NCBI GenBank assembly: GCA_021014325.1
Contig: CM037464.1
Coordinates: 5,673,127 to 5,737,126 of the forward strand
Source of the DNA: Plazaster borealis
Lineage: Eukaryota > Echinodermata > Asteroidea > Forcipulatida > Labidiasteridae
Reading direction: 5' to 3'
DNA: 64,000 nt
The stretch's first letter is position 1. Every line of letters starts with the position of its first letter. Positions 11,527 to 33,919 of this stretch are shown here, piece by piece. The notes beneath the pieces were generated by a model, which was not told the origin of the DNA, made no database searches, and worked only from the letters and a program-made list of their open reading frames with translations. The position numbers and the translations under genes were made by a program.

Positions 11527-12257
11527 CGCGTCGTGGCCAAGCGGATAAGAACACCGGACTCAAGCTCTGGTGTTTCTGTTCAGCAGAGTGTGGGTTCGAG
11601 TCCCAGTCGTGACACTTGTGTCCTTAAGCAAGGGACTTAACCATTATTGCTTTGTCCTTCGGATTGGACGTAAAGCCGTAGGTGCCGTGTGTTGTGTAAT
11701 GCACGTAAAAGAACCGAGTGCACTTATCGTAAAGAGAAGGGGTTCGCCCCGGTGTTCCTGGTTTGATCGGCAGCATATTGCGCCACAGCACCTTGTAAAC
11801 CATTACATAATAATAATAATAATAATAATAACAAGTTCTTATATAGCGCATTTTACAATAAACGTCTCAATGCGCTTTACATTAGTGCCCTGGTCATTGG
11901 GCCAATAACATTCCTTTAACCTTTCTCAGCTCCCTGGGGAGTATACAACCCTGGGCAACCGTGGCGCTCCGAAGGCTTTTTCAAACTGGGTGAAGAGAAG
12001 CAATTATACATGTAGTTAAGTGTCTTGCTCAAGAACACAAGTGCCATGACCGGGATTTGAACCCACAACCTGATGACTAACCACCAGAACTTGAATTCGA
12101 TGCTCTCAACCGCTCGGCCACGACACCCTACATGGTGCTATAAAGGAATAGGTCTCATACTTCAATGTAGCTTTGCATACCTTGCAGGACAAAAATACTG
12201 AGCGCCTTGATACGCCCCTAGGTGTGATAAAGCGCTATATAAGAGCCCAATATTATT
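11527..12257 (+). mobile_element. SINE family A, split by an antisense SINE B
   Basis: The head is a Leu/Ser-type tRNA relic with an A box (TGGCCAAGCGG) and a B box (GGTTCGAGTCC), followed by a body with ccttaagcaagggac and a tail with gcgctatataagagccc and an ATT run. The body is interrupted after 'cattacat' at about 11808 and resumes at 'acatggtgctataaag' (about 12129), exactly where the uninterrupted copy at 60430 runs on. Confidence 0.85.
11809..12127 (-). mobile_element. SINE family B inserted antisense in SINE A
   Basis: Full-length B copy on the minus strand. The (AAT)n at its left edge is the 3' tail, then the tgcgctttacat and gccctggtcattgggcc body segments, ending at the tRNA-like head (aaccgctcggccacgacac). 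A short 'acat' flank on both sides looks like a target-site duplication. Confidence 0.85.
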
Positions 12258-12402
12258 AAAGCAGGCCTAAGGCTGTATATATATGGAATTATGAACTATC
12301 ATCTAGTTACTGATCGCGCGCCCTCCCTTCCTATCAAATCTATGGAGAGAGCGCGAACTGAGTGAGAGTTTATAATTCCATGTACAGCCACAGGCCTGCT
12401 TT
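12258..12402. repeat. 145-bp foldback
   Basis: aaagcaggcctaaggctgta / tacagccacaggcctgcttt, inner tggaattatgaac / gtttataattcca. Confidence 0.7.
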
Positions 12403-12727
12403 GATCATGACGACACAGCCCCTTTATAATTAACAAAACAGTCAATCCTGTTTGTAAATTTTTCCAGTAATCTAACATCTACGTGACAGTTTGGTAGACC
12501 TCACATGGAAAACTACACGCAAAACCACTATTCCATGCATACGAATTACATCCTATAGTCAAATTACTACTAAATGCACTTTTGAAATTATTCTCTTAAA
12601 ACTGGCCTTATACTGATAAAAATAATCAAATCTACATAATTGCGCATAAAATTTTCTCTGATAACAAACAAATTAAAAAATTGCAGATGTACATGTACCT
12701 GTATAGGCCCTACACCACAAGATGAAT

Positions 12728-13115
12728 TTAAAGGTATTACACAGGATTGGTAGAGCTGACAAAATAGTCGCAGACAGTGTTCATGTTTTGTGTGATCAAC
12801 CATACATGAAATAAATAACGTGTGAAAATTTGGGCTTAATCCGTTGTGTGAGTCAGGAGAAAATAGTGAAAAGCCATGCACATTTTTCAGCATGTACAGT
12901 TAACACATTGTCCTTAATTTGGGTTGTTACAACCGAAATCAGCTGTTGCGGTTTTTTTTTTAGGTTTTCAGATACAATTTTCTCAAATATATGACTTCAT
13001 TTTAGAGGGATATATTTCATAGAAAGAAATGGTTCTAGTATGAACTTCATAATCAGTAAGCTTTCAGACTAAAATTAAACAATTATATTTTTCCGATCCT
13101 GTATAAAACCTTTAA
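12728..13115. mobile_element. TTAA-flanked MITE, family 3
   Basis: 388 bp with inverted ends aaaggtattacacaggattg / cgatcctgtataaaaccttt. Second copy at 33538. About 105 bp past the XKR stop, possibly in its 3' UTR. Confidence 0.75.
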
Positions 13116-13219
13116 CCAGAGTAAAATGAAAACTAGATTTCATATGTATTTCTTAGGTGTTACTTTTTTAACCCATAAATTTAATCTAAATCTCGTCTTA
13201 AAACCATACAAATACAAAT

Positions 13220-16200
13220 TTACAGAACGGTTTCTCTTCGTGTTTTTCCGTTCTTATCACAGCAGTTTTTGGTCTCTCCGTTGCAATCACATCTTCCGTT
13301 GTCCTGATCAGTGATTCTAACCATTGTAGGATCCGCACACGTCACACCCGGCTGCACGGTTGTCGTTCTGAGATCACCGTTGGGTATTGCCGTCTCGCAC
13401 TGACACGAACCGTCCTCTATCCTCCAGTAGCAGTAGCGTCGTCCTCTGTTTGTGAACAGATTGCCATGACAACCCCTATTGGCGGCTGGGATGACGATAT
13501 CCGACCACGGGATCTGTCCGTCCACTTCATCCCGCCCGGTGTTATCGTAGGCGTGTGCATGGGAAGCCTCTGCTTGAAATACCGGTTTCCTGTTTGGTTT
13601 TAAGGGTGGTCCCCCGCCCCATAGACGGATGTTACCGTTAGGATGCAGGCAGCGGTAATAAAACAACATCACGACGATCCCCAAAAAGAAACCACCCCAG
13701 ACGAAGACGAGCGCGGGAAGACCGTAACCCCTTTGTTGTCCGTCGTGGTGATACCACAGCGCAAACATGATCGTGTTCTCCACGAAGGTGATGGTGTAGA
13801 AGAAGAGGGCCCTGTACCGGGTGCGTCCCTCCTTCATGTTGAAGAAACAGAAGATGTGGATGATGCCGATGACGGCGTCGAAGAGCACCTCCTCGAGTCT
13901 CGTCGTGCAGAAGTCGGTGTCTTGATAGACCAGCCACAGCGTCATCCCGACCCAGTGGATGCCTATTAATGGGAAGATCAACCACTTGTAGTACGACGCA
14001 AACAACGCCAGCGAGATAACCCGCGCCGTTATAGTGAAGGTACGCCAGAGGATACGGAAGGAGAGACCCACATAGCCGAGATTGTTCTTATTGCTGCAGG
14101 ATTCTCGGAGGGCTTTGTGGTAAGCCTCCAGACCCCAGGAGAGGGAGGACAAGGAGACAATCGCAGAGGAAACTGTTGTCAAAAAGAAACAAATCAGCAC
14201 ACAATTTAAAATTGTTCATGTAAGCCATGTAAGCAGCGTTTCTCCAAGTGGTCTGGCTGGCTAGTTCAGTTTTGAAAAGCATCTATTTACTTTGAAATAT
14301 GGACAAGTGAAAAAGCTTGTGGACTTGAGAAATGACAAGCTAACTACTAACTGGTCCCCCTGGCTAGTCACTGAAAAAGTTAAGGGCAAACCCTGTGCAA
14401 GATTTGCATCATTGCATTGTGTAGTTTGCTTGCTTTTACCTTAACCCTCCTACAACATGTATCTGGTAGATTGTTGAGCCAGCCCACTGTTTCAGAATCA
14501 AACACCATTCATACTCTTCACTGATCATGCACGACCTTGCAAGGTTTTCAACAGCTGTTTTCAGACCGAGTCACTACTCTTTGATTCCCTTTCATAAAAT
14601 ATGCCCTTTTTGTTAAAAAAATGTAACAATGATGGAAAATTTGTAAAACCTTTCTGGAAATTTTCAATTCCTGTCACGTCCTTGGACTCCGATTGCTAAG
14701 GGTAAAATTGCATGCTACGCTCAACAGTTGTGCGTACGCGTTCGTGCCGATAGATTTTACATTGAGTACCAGTATATGTATTAATTGCGTCACATGTAAC
14801 TTAGCACCCGCATATGCTTGTGCCCCACACATGTTTAAACACTCCTCACTCTGTTTATATCACACGTTTAAACATGGCCACATGATCCCTCTCGACCAAT
14901 CAAATTGGATAAACTGTCCCCCATGTTTATGAATGGGTTTTTTGCAAAAATATAAGCCACACCAAAGTAAGAAATATTCTTTCCCTTTCTTGGACCCAAA
15001 TGTTCCCGAGAATATACAAAGTAGCCCGGCCTCGCTACCATGGGCAGCGAGCCGTATGGATACCTCTCTTGTCACTCAAAATCAACACTGATTGGCTCAC
15101 CAAAAGTTACTGCTTTGCACACCCGCTTGTTAAAAACATTCAAGCGCTTGTAGGGCCCTCGTTGGGCACTTAGCACTTCAAATGAATCATGTTTTTATAT
15201 GGTCTCCTTAAACTGCATACATGTACAGTTAGACGTATCACAAGATCGAAAAAGAACTGAGAGGGGCCAGTTGCTTTATGACTTGATGCGTCTTTTGACA
15301 GCGCGCTCTGCGTAGACTCTAACACAGAATGGATCAACTACAGGACTAATTAAAATATCCAATATATTTGGATATTTCAAAGTCACACTTCCAGGGGTTA
15401 CAATCGAGCAAGGCATTCTGGGAAAGAAAAACAAAATGACGCAACGAGATCATAAACCACTGGGAATGAGGTTGAATGTAGCCCTAACTACTCAACTATA
15501 CCTGTCAGCCAGTAGATGTCAGATTGCTGAGTCATGATGTACACCTGTAGAACAAGCTGGGGAGCAGCCTCCATGAAGGCTTCCAATAGCCTGAGCATGG
15601 TGATGTCACGATACTCGTACACACTCAGATCATAGTAATCTGGATGCTCGTGACTCTTCCAGCAGTACTTAATGGTTCGCCAGTATCTACAAGGTTCAAT
15701 TACAATTTTAAAAACGTAATAATAATAGAATAGGCACTGTACCATTTGTTACACTGTTACTAGCCCTGTTTATCTGGCTTTGAGAATTCCTGAAAACATA
15801 CTCATCTCCTTAGGAGTATGCAGCACCGGCAGCTAAATTGGCACACTGCTAATCATTCGTAGGTACCCGATTATTCCTAGTGCTTAGTTAATCTTTGTGC
15901 TTTACCTCTATGAAATTAGGCCCAGGTCTCGGCAATCGTTTAAATTCCCCAAAAAGAACTGAAGGTTAAAAAAAGAAAGAAAAAAAGAGGCCTTTCCCAT
16001 ATGAATTATGAAATTTTTAGCCAAATATGTTCACGGGTATTATAGTATCTCATTTGACAAGCCCTGCAGAGTTTATAATTAACTGTAGTAATGGAAATTT
16101 ATATTAAAATATGTCAGCATATGCTGACCGCGGCCCTCACTGCAGGGTAAAGATTAGGTTGCGTGCTATGCACTGCTAACTGCTATCCATGTGGAAGAGA

Positions 16201-18939
16201 AAGTTTTTAAAAAATTGTGTTTAATTTGAGCATTATAACCATGAATTTCACTTTTAGCCGGACAAAGTTACTTTTCAACTAATTGTATATCCTGTGAGTA
16301 AGTGTGATACACATGTGTACATGTAATTCGTCTGTAAGCCACGCCCAGTTCACACAAACTGTCTAGGATTAATAACAATTACTTTTGGATTTGCGTAGAC
16401 CCAAGTTTATTTTAGAACAATTTATTTCCTTCAAATGCCTTTGAACAAACAAATTGTGTGGGTTTTTTTTGGGGGGGGGGGGAAATTAAACACAAACATA
16501 CAATACATTTCTTCTCTCTTTGTTTGGACTTACTTTTTCGTTGGTGACACCCCAGTTGGTTATAAAGCACACATATAGAGTGGCCAGGCCTGAAATTTCA
16601 TCTTTGAGAGGGCAAGGCCATTTTCATTTTGCGAAGGGCACTTCTATTGGAAAATCTTAAAGTCTACGGGAAACTTTTGCAGGGGCACCAAGGCCAAGAC
16701 CAGGGCAACAGAGGCCACGGCCTCGATGTAATTCCAGGCCTGAAGTGCCTAAGGCGCCTACAAGATGGCCGACCTCACACTGTGTGACGTCAAGTGGGAA
16801 CCAACCTTTGACCTATGACCTATGACCAACCTATGAGATCTCATCTCCTCTATACACACACATTGTACCTTTTCAAGGCTCCAAGCTGCAGAATGTGCAC
16901 AATCAACCACACAAACCAATCCCATATCCGCTTCAGGAACGGGACATGCTTTGGTGTGGGACTATGTTGAGAGTCGATGACAAACCATCTAAAGCTGAAG
17001 TACTGGATGGTAATTGAAGGAATGATGACGAAGGTGAATGTCAGGCCACTCCAGATGTAGTCCTCAAGCAGGATGTACTGAAAACCTAGATCATAAAGGG
17101 TAGGACACAAATTCATTTACCCTGTAACTTAAAGGCATGGTACACGTTTGGTAATTACTCAAAATATATATTTAGCATAAAAAATGACTTGGTAACGAGC
17201 AACAGAGAGCTGTTGATAGTACAAAACATTGTGAGAAACGACTCCCTCTGAAGTAACGTAGTTTTTGAGAAAGAGGTTATTTCTCACTAAAATAATAAAT
17301 TGCAAGAAGTTTTTATTCCTATCTGAAAGAACACAAATTTGTACAAGGGTGTTTTTTTCTTTTATCATTTTCTTGCAACTTCGATGACCAATTGAGCCCA
17401 AATTTTCACAGGCTTGTTATTTTATGCGTACAATGTTGGGATACACCAAATGAGAACACTGGTCTTTTACAATTACCAAACGTGTACGATGCCTTTAAAG
17501 GGAGGGTATACCTTTGGGTAATTACATGTACCCAAAACTAAATGAATGTAAAAACTTACTTGGGAAAGAAGCACTGCAGCTGTTGACAATGTTTTAACAT
17601 TTTTAAGAAATGATTCCATTATAGAGAATGTGGTTTTAGAGAAAGGGATTCAAAATCATTTCAATCTGAGAAACATTTCATGCTCCGATTGAATATTCCA
17701 ATTCCAGATTTTTCGGCGACGCCACCTTTTGAAATGAAATTTTCACAGGTTAGTTTTATTGTATATATCTACATTTATATAGGATTAAAACAATCAAATG
17801 GATTCCAAAACCTACGTGCACTACTAATCCCAGTACGGGGGACCTACAGCTTAAATGTCCCATCCGAAGGACAAAGCAATTATGGTATAAAGCATCTTGC
17901 TCAAGGATATAAGTGTCATGACCGGGAACCGAACCCACACTCTGCTGATCAGAAATACCAGAGCTTGAGTCCGATGCTCTTAACCGCTCGGCCACGACAC
18001 GCCACATATCTGGTTGAATGTTGAAAATAAATAAAGGCCTAAAAATAAAACTGTATGTTTGGCATAATGTAGAGTGTCGTGGCCGAGCGGTTAAGAGCAT
18101 CATATTCAAGTTCTGATGGTTAGTCATCAGGTTGTGGGTTCGAATCCCGGTCATGGCACTTGTGTCCTTGAGCAAAACACTTCCTATAATTGCTTGTCTT
18201 CACCCAGGGGTATAGATGGGTACCTGCGAGGGTAGAGGTTGATATTGTGTTTGAAAAAGCCTTCGAAGCGCTACGGCAGCTCGGGGCTGTATACTCCCTA
18301 GGGAGCTGAGAAAGGTTAAAGGAATGTTATTGGCCCAATGACCAGGGCACTAATGTAAAGTGCATTGATACGTTTATTGTAAAATGCGCTATAAAAGAAC
18401 TTGTTATTTTTTTTTATTTATTTATAATTCGACCGACCCTAAATATGCGGCCGACTCTTATTTGTTTTGTTGGGGGTCTTTTGTGTGGAAAACTTTTGTT
18501 TACTTGTACCCGTTCTAACTACAAACACAGTGTCTATCGGACAATGATTGACACATGACCAAACAGAAAAACAAATCTGTTTCTTACCAACGACTATATC
18601 TGTAATCAGATCGGCCATGTAGGTCACCATCCCCGCAAATAAGAACAGCGATTCCAGAATGACAAAATAGCGCTTGATCACAACCACTTTCTGTTTGGGC
18701 TTTACTGCTTGCTGCTGCTGCTGCTGATTCATTGACGGGTTGACAGGGGTTGTGGAAGGGTCCACAGGGTGTGGCGAGGGACCAGTTGGGTGTGGTGGGG
18801 GATTATCTGGGCGTGGTGTGGGATTATCTGGGCGATGTCTGTGACCAGAGGGGTGTGGTGAGGGGCCACTAGCACTAGTTGCAGGGGACGGTGAGTGATC
18901 GTCATATTTCAGGGAAGGTTTCCCTCCTGGACTACTCAT
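13220..18939 (-). CDS. XK-related protein (XKR4/6/7-like), four coding exons
   Basis: Multi-pass plasma-membrane protein of the XK/CED-8 family; some members are phospholipid scramblases switched on by caspase cleavage. Exons on the minus strand: 18939-18588, 17085-16869, 15686-15502, 14172-13220, all GT-AG and phase-consistent, giving 568 aa, within the usual XKR4/6/7 size range. Residues 1-80 are Pro/His-rich low complexity with a run of six Gln. The first membrane segment lies near 88-117. Exon 2 holds the FSFRWFV-type family core, exon 3 the conserved EAAPQLVLQ motif, and exon 4 several further hydrophobic segments. The hydrophilic tail contains DEVD-G (residues 466-470), then nine cysteines in the last 99 residues, and ends in ETVL, a class I PDZ ligand pattern. 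The start is the first ATG of the open exon; a 5' noncoding exon is possible. Family assignment is firm; the exact XKR subtype and scramblase activity are inferred. Confidence 0.9.
14173..15501. other. XKR intron 3
   Basis: Contains a dispersed repeat at about 15251-15435 (gaggggccagttgctttatg, cgagcaaggcattctgggaa) that is also seen at 58274-58450. Otherwise nothing recognised. Confidence 0.55.
16595..16745. repeat. Dispersed repeat shared with 24199-24350
   Basis: cctgaaatttcatctttgag ... gaaaatcttaaagtctacgg ... acagaggccacggcctcg. In XKR intron 2. Confidence 0.65.
17129..17498. mobile_element. Family 1 MITE
   Basis: Full length in XKR intron 1; the left end is 43 bp upstream of exon 2 on the coding (minus) strand. 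A family 2 element starts at its right TTAA. Confidence 0.8.
17495..17811. mobile_element. Family 2-like MITE, right end missing
   Basis: Starts at the TTAA shared with the family 1 element and runs to 'attccaaaac', where the antisense SINE A begins. In XKR intron 1. Confidence 0.6.
17812..18003 (-). mobile_element. SINE family A fragment
   Basis: Antisense, 5' part only: tRNA-like head with gcggccacgacacgcca at 18003 and part of the body. It lies in intron 1 of the XKR gene and cuts the right part off a foldback element that starts at 17495. Confidence 0.75.
18074..18425 (+). mobile_element. SINE family B, full length
   Basis: tRNA-like head (gtgtcgtggccgagcggtt, B box GGTTCGAATCC), body with the 'ggctgtatactcccta' segment, tail tgcgctataaaagaacttg followed by a T/A-rich run. 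Head-to-head with the antisense SINE A 70 bp away, inside XKR intron 1. Confidence 0.85.
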
Positions 18940-21900
18940 TATGATCTGATCAATTCTCTGACATGTCCAAAAACTGCACCAAATTTATCTGGGGGGAAAA
19001 AAATGAAACCAAGAAACCAACTGATCAATATTTACAATTCAGATGACAATATGAGGCACATAATTCAATGCAAGGGCAGTGTGAACGCAATGAATTCTGC
19101 TCTGATTGTAGTCTACAGCTACAGCTGCGGCTACAGTTACGGCTACGACTGTTGCCAATGGAGTTGCTAAGGATGTCCAATACTTCAATGCCTGATTACG
19201 CAATTCGGACACCGCCTGAGTAAACCCTGAAAACAGTTGTTATAACATTCTGATAAACTCTACACTTGTGGTTTATTTACAAACAACTGAACAAGGGATT
19301 GATAGATTGATGAACACGATGGTTGTTCCGCTAGTAGTACCGTAGTACAGTACATGTAGTTTAAATTATTACAATTGACCAATTTAAGGACTGTAGACTT
19401 GGTTCAAAGACATTACTATCTGCGTTTGTTTCACATGCACTTTTACACTTTAGACAAATATTCCATCAACAGAGGGCATAATTTACACGATGATAGCACT
19501 ATCTGATGACGGCACTGTAGTATTAATCAACAAGAAATTTACAGAATCCAATGGCATCAATACCCGTTACTAGAGATACTACAATTGAATTCAAGTCAAA
19601 TTCAAGTCCGAAGGAATCGATTCCCATAGAGAAACAATTGTTATTTTTACTCTATTCTATGCTGTTTTACTTTTACTCCATTGTGATGTAGATTTTTGAA
19701 ATGCGCTTTTGAACATTTTATGGTGAACTACGCACAATAAATGTGGTTTTATCATATTATTATTATTAATACGTTGTCGAATTGCATTTGTGTCAACTGT
19801 TCAGGACAGGCATGTAAAAAATATTTTCGCGGGGAGGAAAAACACACACAAATGTCTTGGACTAGCATAGTACAGAGCTGCACTATTTAATCAGCTCCGA
19901 TTAAATTGACCCTACATGTATTGTATTTACTATTTTATACTTCAATGCATTTGTGTTGGCTACATTGAATTTGATGAATTAACCCACCCCCATGACCACC
20001 ACAGACCTTTGACCTTTGTCAAAGTTCAAGTTGTGACCTCACCACGCTCACTGAGCCACTCATCAATTCATAGTCATAAATATTAAAATCATCCAAACTT
20101 AAACAAACATTTATTTAACAAGTCTCAGTAACAACGTCCAACAATTTAGCACACTACAGTGTAGACTCTACCAATGTCTACCTCCAGGCTGGCATGCTAC
20201 TTTTACTAAAAAAAACTACATTTTTTTTTTTAGTAGGGGCCTATACTAACTATACTACTATAACACACACAACTACACATAACACATGGTTTGTGGTCGT
20301 CGGGTAATAGCCCGAGGTATACCCCCAGGTGGTGGTGGGGGACTCCTCCCCGATATGATATGGTCCATAAATCCTGTAATCTGTATATTAACCCTAACCC
20401 CCTAAGCATTTCTACCAGAAAGCTTCCACAACCCATCATACTCACTTTTTTTTTTTTTTTCACACACCATACACCATCATACTCAACAGTTTACACAAAC
20501 ACACCCATCATACTCAAACAGGTCCTGTGCTCTGTGGACTGTGATTTAGTGGGTTTGTGGGTACTTTCCAACCACCAAACCCAACAAAAAACCATCTGTT
20601 TGATTTTTGGTTTTGGCAGTGGTGGGGGGGTATGGTATATATGTAGCATGTTTTATATTTGTTAACATTAATAGTAGACTAGTAGTAGGGTAGGGCTACA
20701 TACAATATAATAAAATATTGCTCACCCAAAAAGAAACGAAACAGCAGCTCTCGTGCAGAATCCTCCTCGAACTCAAGTTGTGAGTTAATTGTTGTGGTAA
20801 TGGTGAAATCTAGCATCTGCAAAGCAACTGTACTATAAAAACCATTCATGCATGAATTAAAGACATTCATATGGGTTTAAACTTTTATGGTATGTCAATC
20901 ATTCTGTGTGTCACGCTGCACATCATCAGTCAGTCACAGCACCCGGGCCGACGTCTGTGTGAGAGCTAGCTGTGTCCATATCTATTTTATCGGCGCCAGA
21001 CAGAATCACGCCCTCAAGCGGTTTCTACTTGTACTCCAAAAGCGACGGCTGTTGCATGTCGTATCTTGATTAAACGTTGAGGGGAGGGGATGACTTGTCA
21101 TGAGTGAGCAGTTATCATAATTATATTATGGTACAACATTTAATTGAGGGGTATCTTTTTTTTGTTGTTGATCGGTGGACTTAGTGCATAGTATGGTTTG
21201 TGATATTTAAAACGAAAAACAAATCAAAACCTTTGATTTTGTTTTTATATACACGTGTTTTTAGCTTATTTTTTATTACGCGATTTTAAGAGGGGGAATA
21301 TTACAGAGAAGTGTTTATTTTGATTGTAAAGAACTGTAAACAATTAAAAAGAAATAAAAAAAGAAGAAGAAGAATATGCCTATACCAAAAGATAAATCTT
21401 AGAAAAGATAATTTTTGAACTTTGTACAACAAATAATACATAACAATAGAAATTAGCCGCACTACCAACTCTCAATCTAATTGCTGCTTTATATAGGATG
21501 GACCACTCATATCCTCGAGATCACATCCATAATCCAAGGTCACTTTTGGTCCTTTTTTTTACAGTAGTAGTGGCGGAAGGGTATTGAGGCATGCAACGAT
21601 GGGGGCTGGTTAAGTGTGGGGGATGATATTTCATTTGAATGCAATTGCCAACCACACCAAGTATGATAACATCACTGGCGCCATCATGCCTCGTGTACGT
21701 CTGTGGTCTGTCCATAAAGCAAGGTACAGATTCCTTTCTCTATGGTCTGTCACACAATTTGTAACTTGTCACCCCCCCCCCCCCACCTCCCCCTAGCTGC
21801 CTGACCCGAAACAGTGCATTATGAAAATTGATTATGAACGATTTTTTGCTTCGCGGAATAGGTGGCTTTTTATTGGTTTGTTCTTGGGGGCTTGGTTTTA

Positions 21901-23761
21901 TAGTCTGTCACAGAAAGACGAGCAATCCAAGTAGATTGAAGTCAAAGAGCCAGACAACATAATCATAGCTGCGCATGCGTAGCCAACAAACGCACACACA
22001 CTACCCATCTTCAGTTTTGGTGATCTTTGTGGTCTTTTTCTCCCATCTCAACACAACTTCCAAGCTAGAAAGTTTGCATATTTTTGGACAATTGAGAGTT
22101 CCTTATTTTGGTAAGTATGATGAAGAAGTGCATATTGATAGAGATTCTCCGCTTTGTAGATAGTATACTGAACCCGGCGAAGTCCTGAAGTACGGTCAGA
22201 AATAAATTCCGTTGTCACGAGATTTCTTTCTGCCCGGCCGCAGTAGCCGGGGTGCGCCGTCGGGGCCATTCATCCGATCCATCCGCCGACAACATGTCCG
22301 AGTGGACGCCAGTCATCTCGCCCCCAACAAGTCACCCCATTCAAAGTCGCCCCTGCTTGATTTGTATGTAGCACCATAGAGAAGGGACTGGTAGCACCAG
22401 CAGTATCAGTACTTAAAGGGAATTTCCCTTAAATTAAAGGAGCATACCACCGGTTTACTTTACCGTTTATGTAATTTTTTAATGATACAGTGTATACTTG
22501 GGCCTAGTGAATTAGTAGGAGAAGAAAAAATAAATAAATGGATTAGAACTTAGAAGCATACCTAGCTACTAGACAATAATTTTTAGATGGTTTTATAAAC
22601 AAATCATCAAAATGTCTTGTAATTTTACTAAGTAATTTAACATGGGATATTGCCTCTGGGTTTACGTCTCGCTAGCAGCCACACTGTGGACCCTGGAGCA
22701 CCCTTCCGTTGCACGGACTTTTTGAATTAAAATCCTATGTTTGACTTTTCATGTATCCATAATCTGAATGCACTTTTTGCCTCTTTTGTCAAATACTCCT
22801 GACTAAAAAATTAATTGTAAACAAACGGAGTTGAATCCAAAACCATTTTCATGCTTCACTGATGGCATGGATACATAGTGTATACTTTGGTAAAGCTGAG
22901 TTGTACAATGTGTGTACAATGCTACTGGCAAGTTTGAGGAATGGATTTTTGAATTTAATGATTAAATGTTGACATTGCAAAGGTCCTGAATAGTTGCATT
23001 TCTGACACTGTAAAATAAATTACAACAAATGTACTGGTTGAATGAGTTGGAAGCATTATTCTGGGTGCATTTCAAAATGTTGACCTAATTTTCCTTGCTC
23101 TATGATTTAACACAATTAGTGAATTTTACCCAAATTTAAGTTACATTCTTAATCTGAGTCTGAATAATTTAGTCAGCAAAGAATCCCAATAAAACAGGGA
23201 TATAACACTATTTTTTTTTCTTTTTTCAAAGAAGACAATGAAGACGTGGGAGAATTTAAAACCAAATAGGGAAAACCAATACAGTCAGGTAGGGACTGAA
23301 AACCCAATCCATGCAAGGCTTCAGTAATAATAATAATAATAATAATACCACATTTATTGTGCACATTTTACCATAAAAATGAATCAAACCAGGGTCCACA
23401 GCTCAGTAAAAGGCCACAAAAGCAAGGAAGTAACTGAGCCAACTTGTGCCACAGTCTGAGATCTATTTTTCTACTTACTGTGGTTTTCTACATCATCACA
23501 TTATCCGGCAATCCCAACTATAGTTGGGCCATCCCAACTATAGTTGGGACGATTCTAAAGTTGGGACGGAACATCAGCATGTATTGAAGTTTACACCTAC
23601 AATGGGACCTTCATGTACACTGGCTTCTTGATTACCCAAATGAGTTTGCACAGTGATAGCTCTATGTATTCTGTAATTGGAATTGTTTGCAAAGTGTGTG
23701 GATTGTGAAGGTGCTTAAAGATAAGAATAATCCAGTTTGTTGTGTTTATCTTCGACAGTCA
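18940..23761. other. Intergenic region between divergent XKR and TDH1
   Basis: No third gene seen. Contents: a repeat with tacggctacgactgttgcc (19105-19195, related to 26583-26665), a CG-rich stretch at 22220-22340, an AAT run at 23328-23347 and a palindromic doublet cccaactatagttggg at 23513-23549. Both promoters and any 5' noncoding exons must lie here but cannot be pinpointed. Confidence 0.5.
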
Positions 23762-33457
<9,696 letters not shown>

Positions 33458-33537
33458 AGCAACAGCCGAACAGGTATACGACAAAGTTTTTTTATGATAA
33501 TAGCTATTCTAATTATTCAGAATGTTGACTAGAATAA

Positions 33538-33919
33538 TTAAAGGTATTATATAGGATTGGTAGAGCTGAAAAAATTAGTTGCAAACAGTGTTCATGTTTT
33601 GTGTGATCAACCATAATACAAGATGAAATAACAAACCTGTAAAAGTTTGGACTTAATCTGTTGTGTGAGTCAGGAGAAAATAGTGAAAAACCATGCACAA
33701 TTTTCAGTATGCAAACACATTGTAACAACCGAAATCAGCTGTTTTGCGTTTCTTTTATGGTTTTCAGTTACAATTTTCTTGAATAACTGCATTTCAGAGG
33801 GAAATATTTCACAGAAAAAAAAATGTTTTTATGATGAACTTCATAATCAGTAAGCTCTCAGACTAAAATTAAACTATTATGTTTTTTATCCCTACCAATC
33901 CTGTATTTAATACCTTTTA
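33538..33919. mobile_element. Family 3 MITE after the TDH1 stop
   Basis: Same interior order as 12728 (gtgttcatgttttgtgtgat, gtgtgagtcaggagaaaata). It starts 80 bp after the stop of TDH copy 1, and its left TTAA forms an ATTAAA (33537-33542) that could serve as a polyadenylation hexamer; speculative. Confidence 0.75.

Noticed and set aside
13638..13985. Additional ORFs on both strands over the XKR last exon
   Set aside because: Shadows of the XKR coding sequence; composition is Arg/His/Asp-biased and there are no family features.
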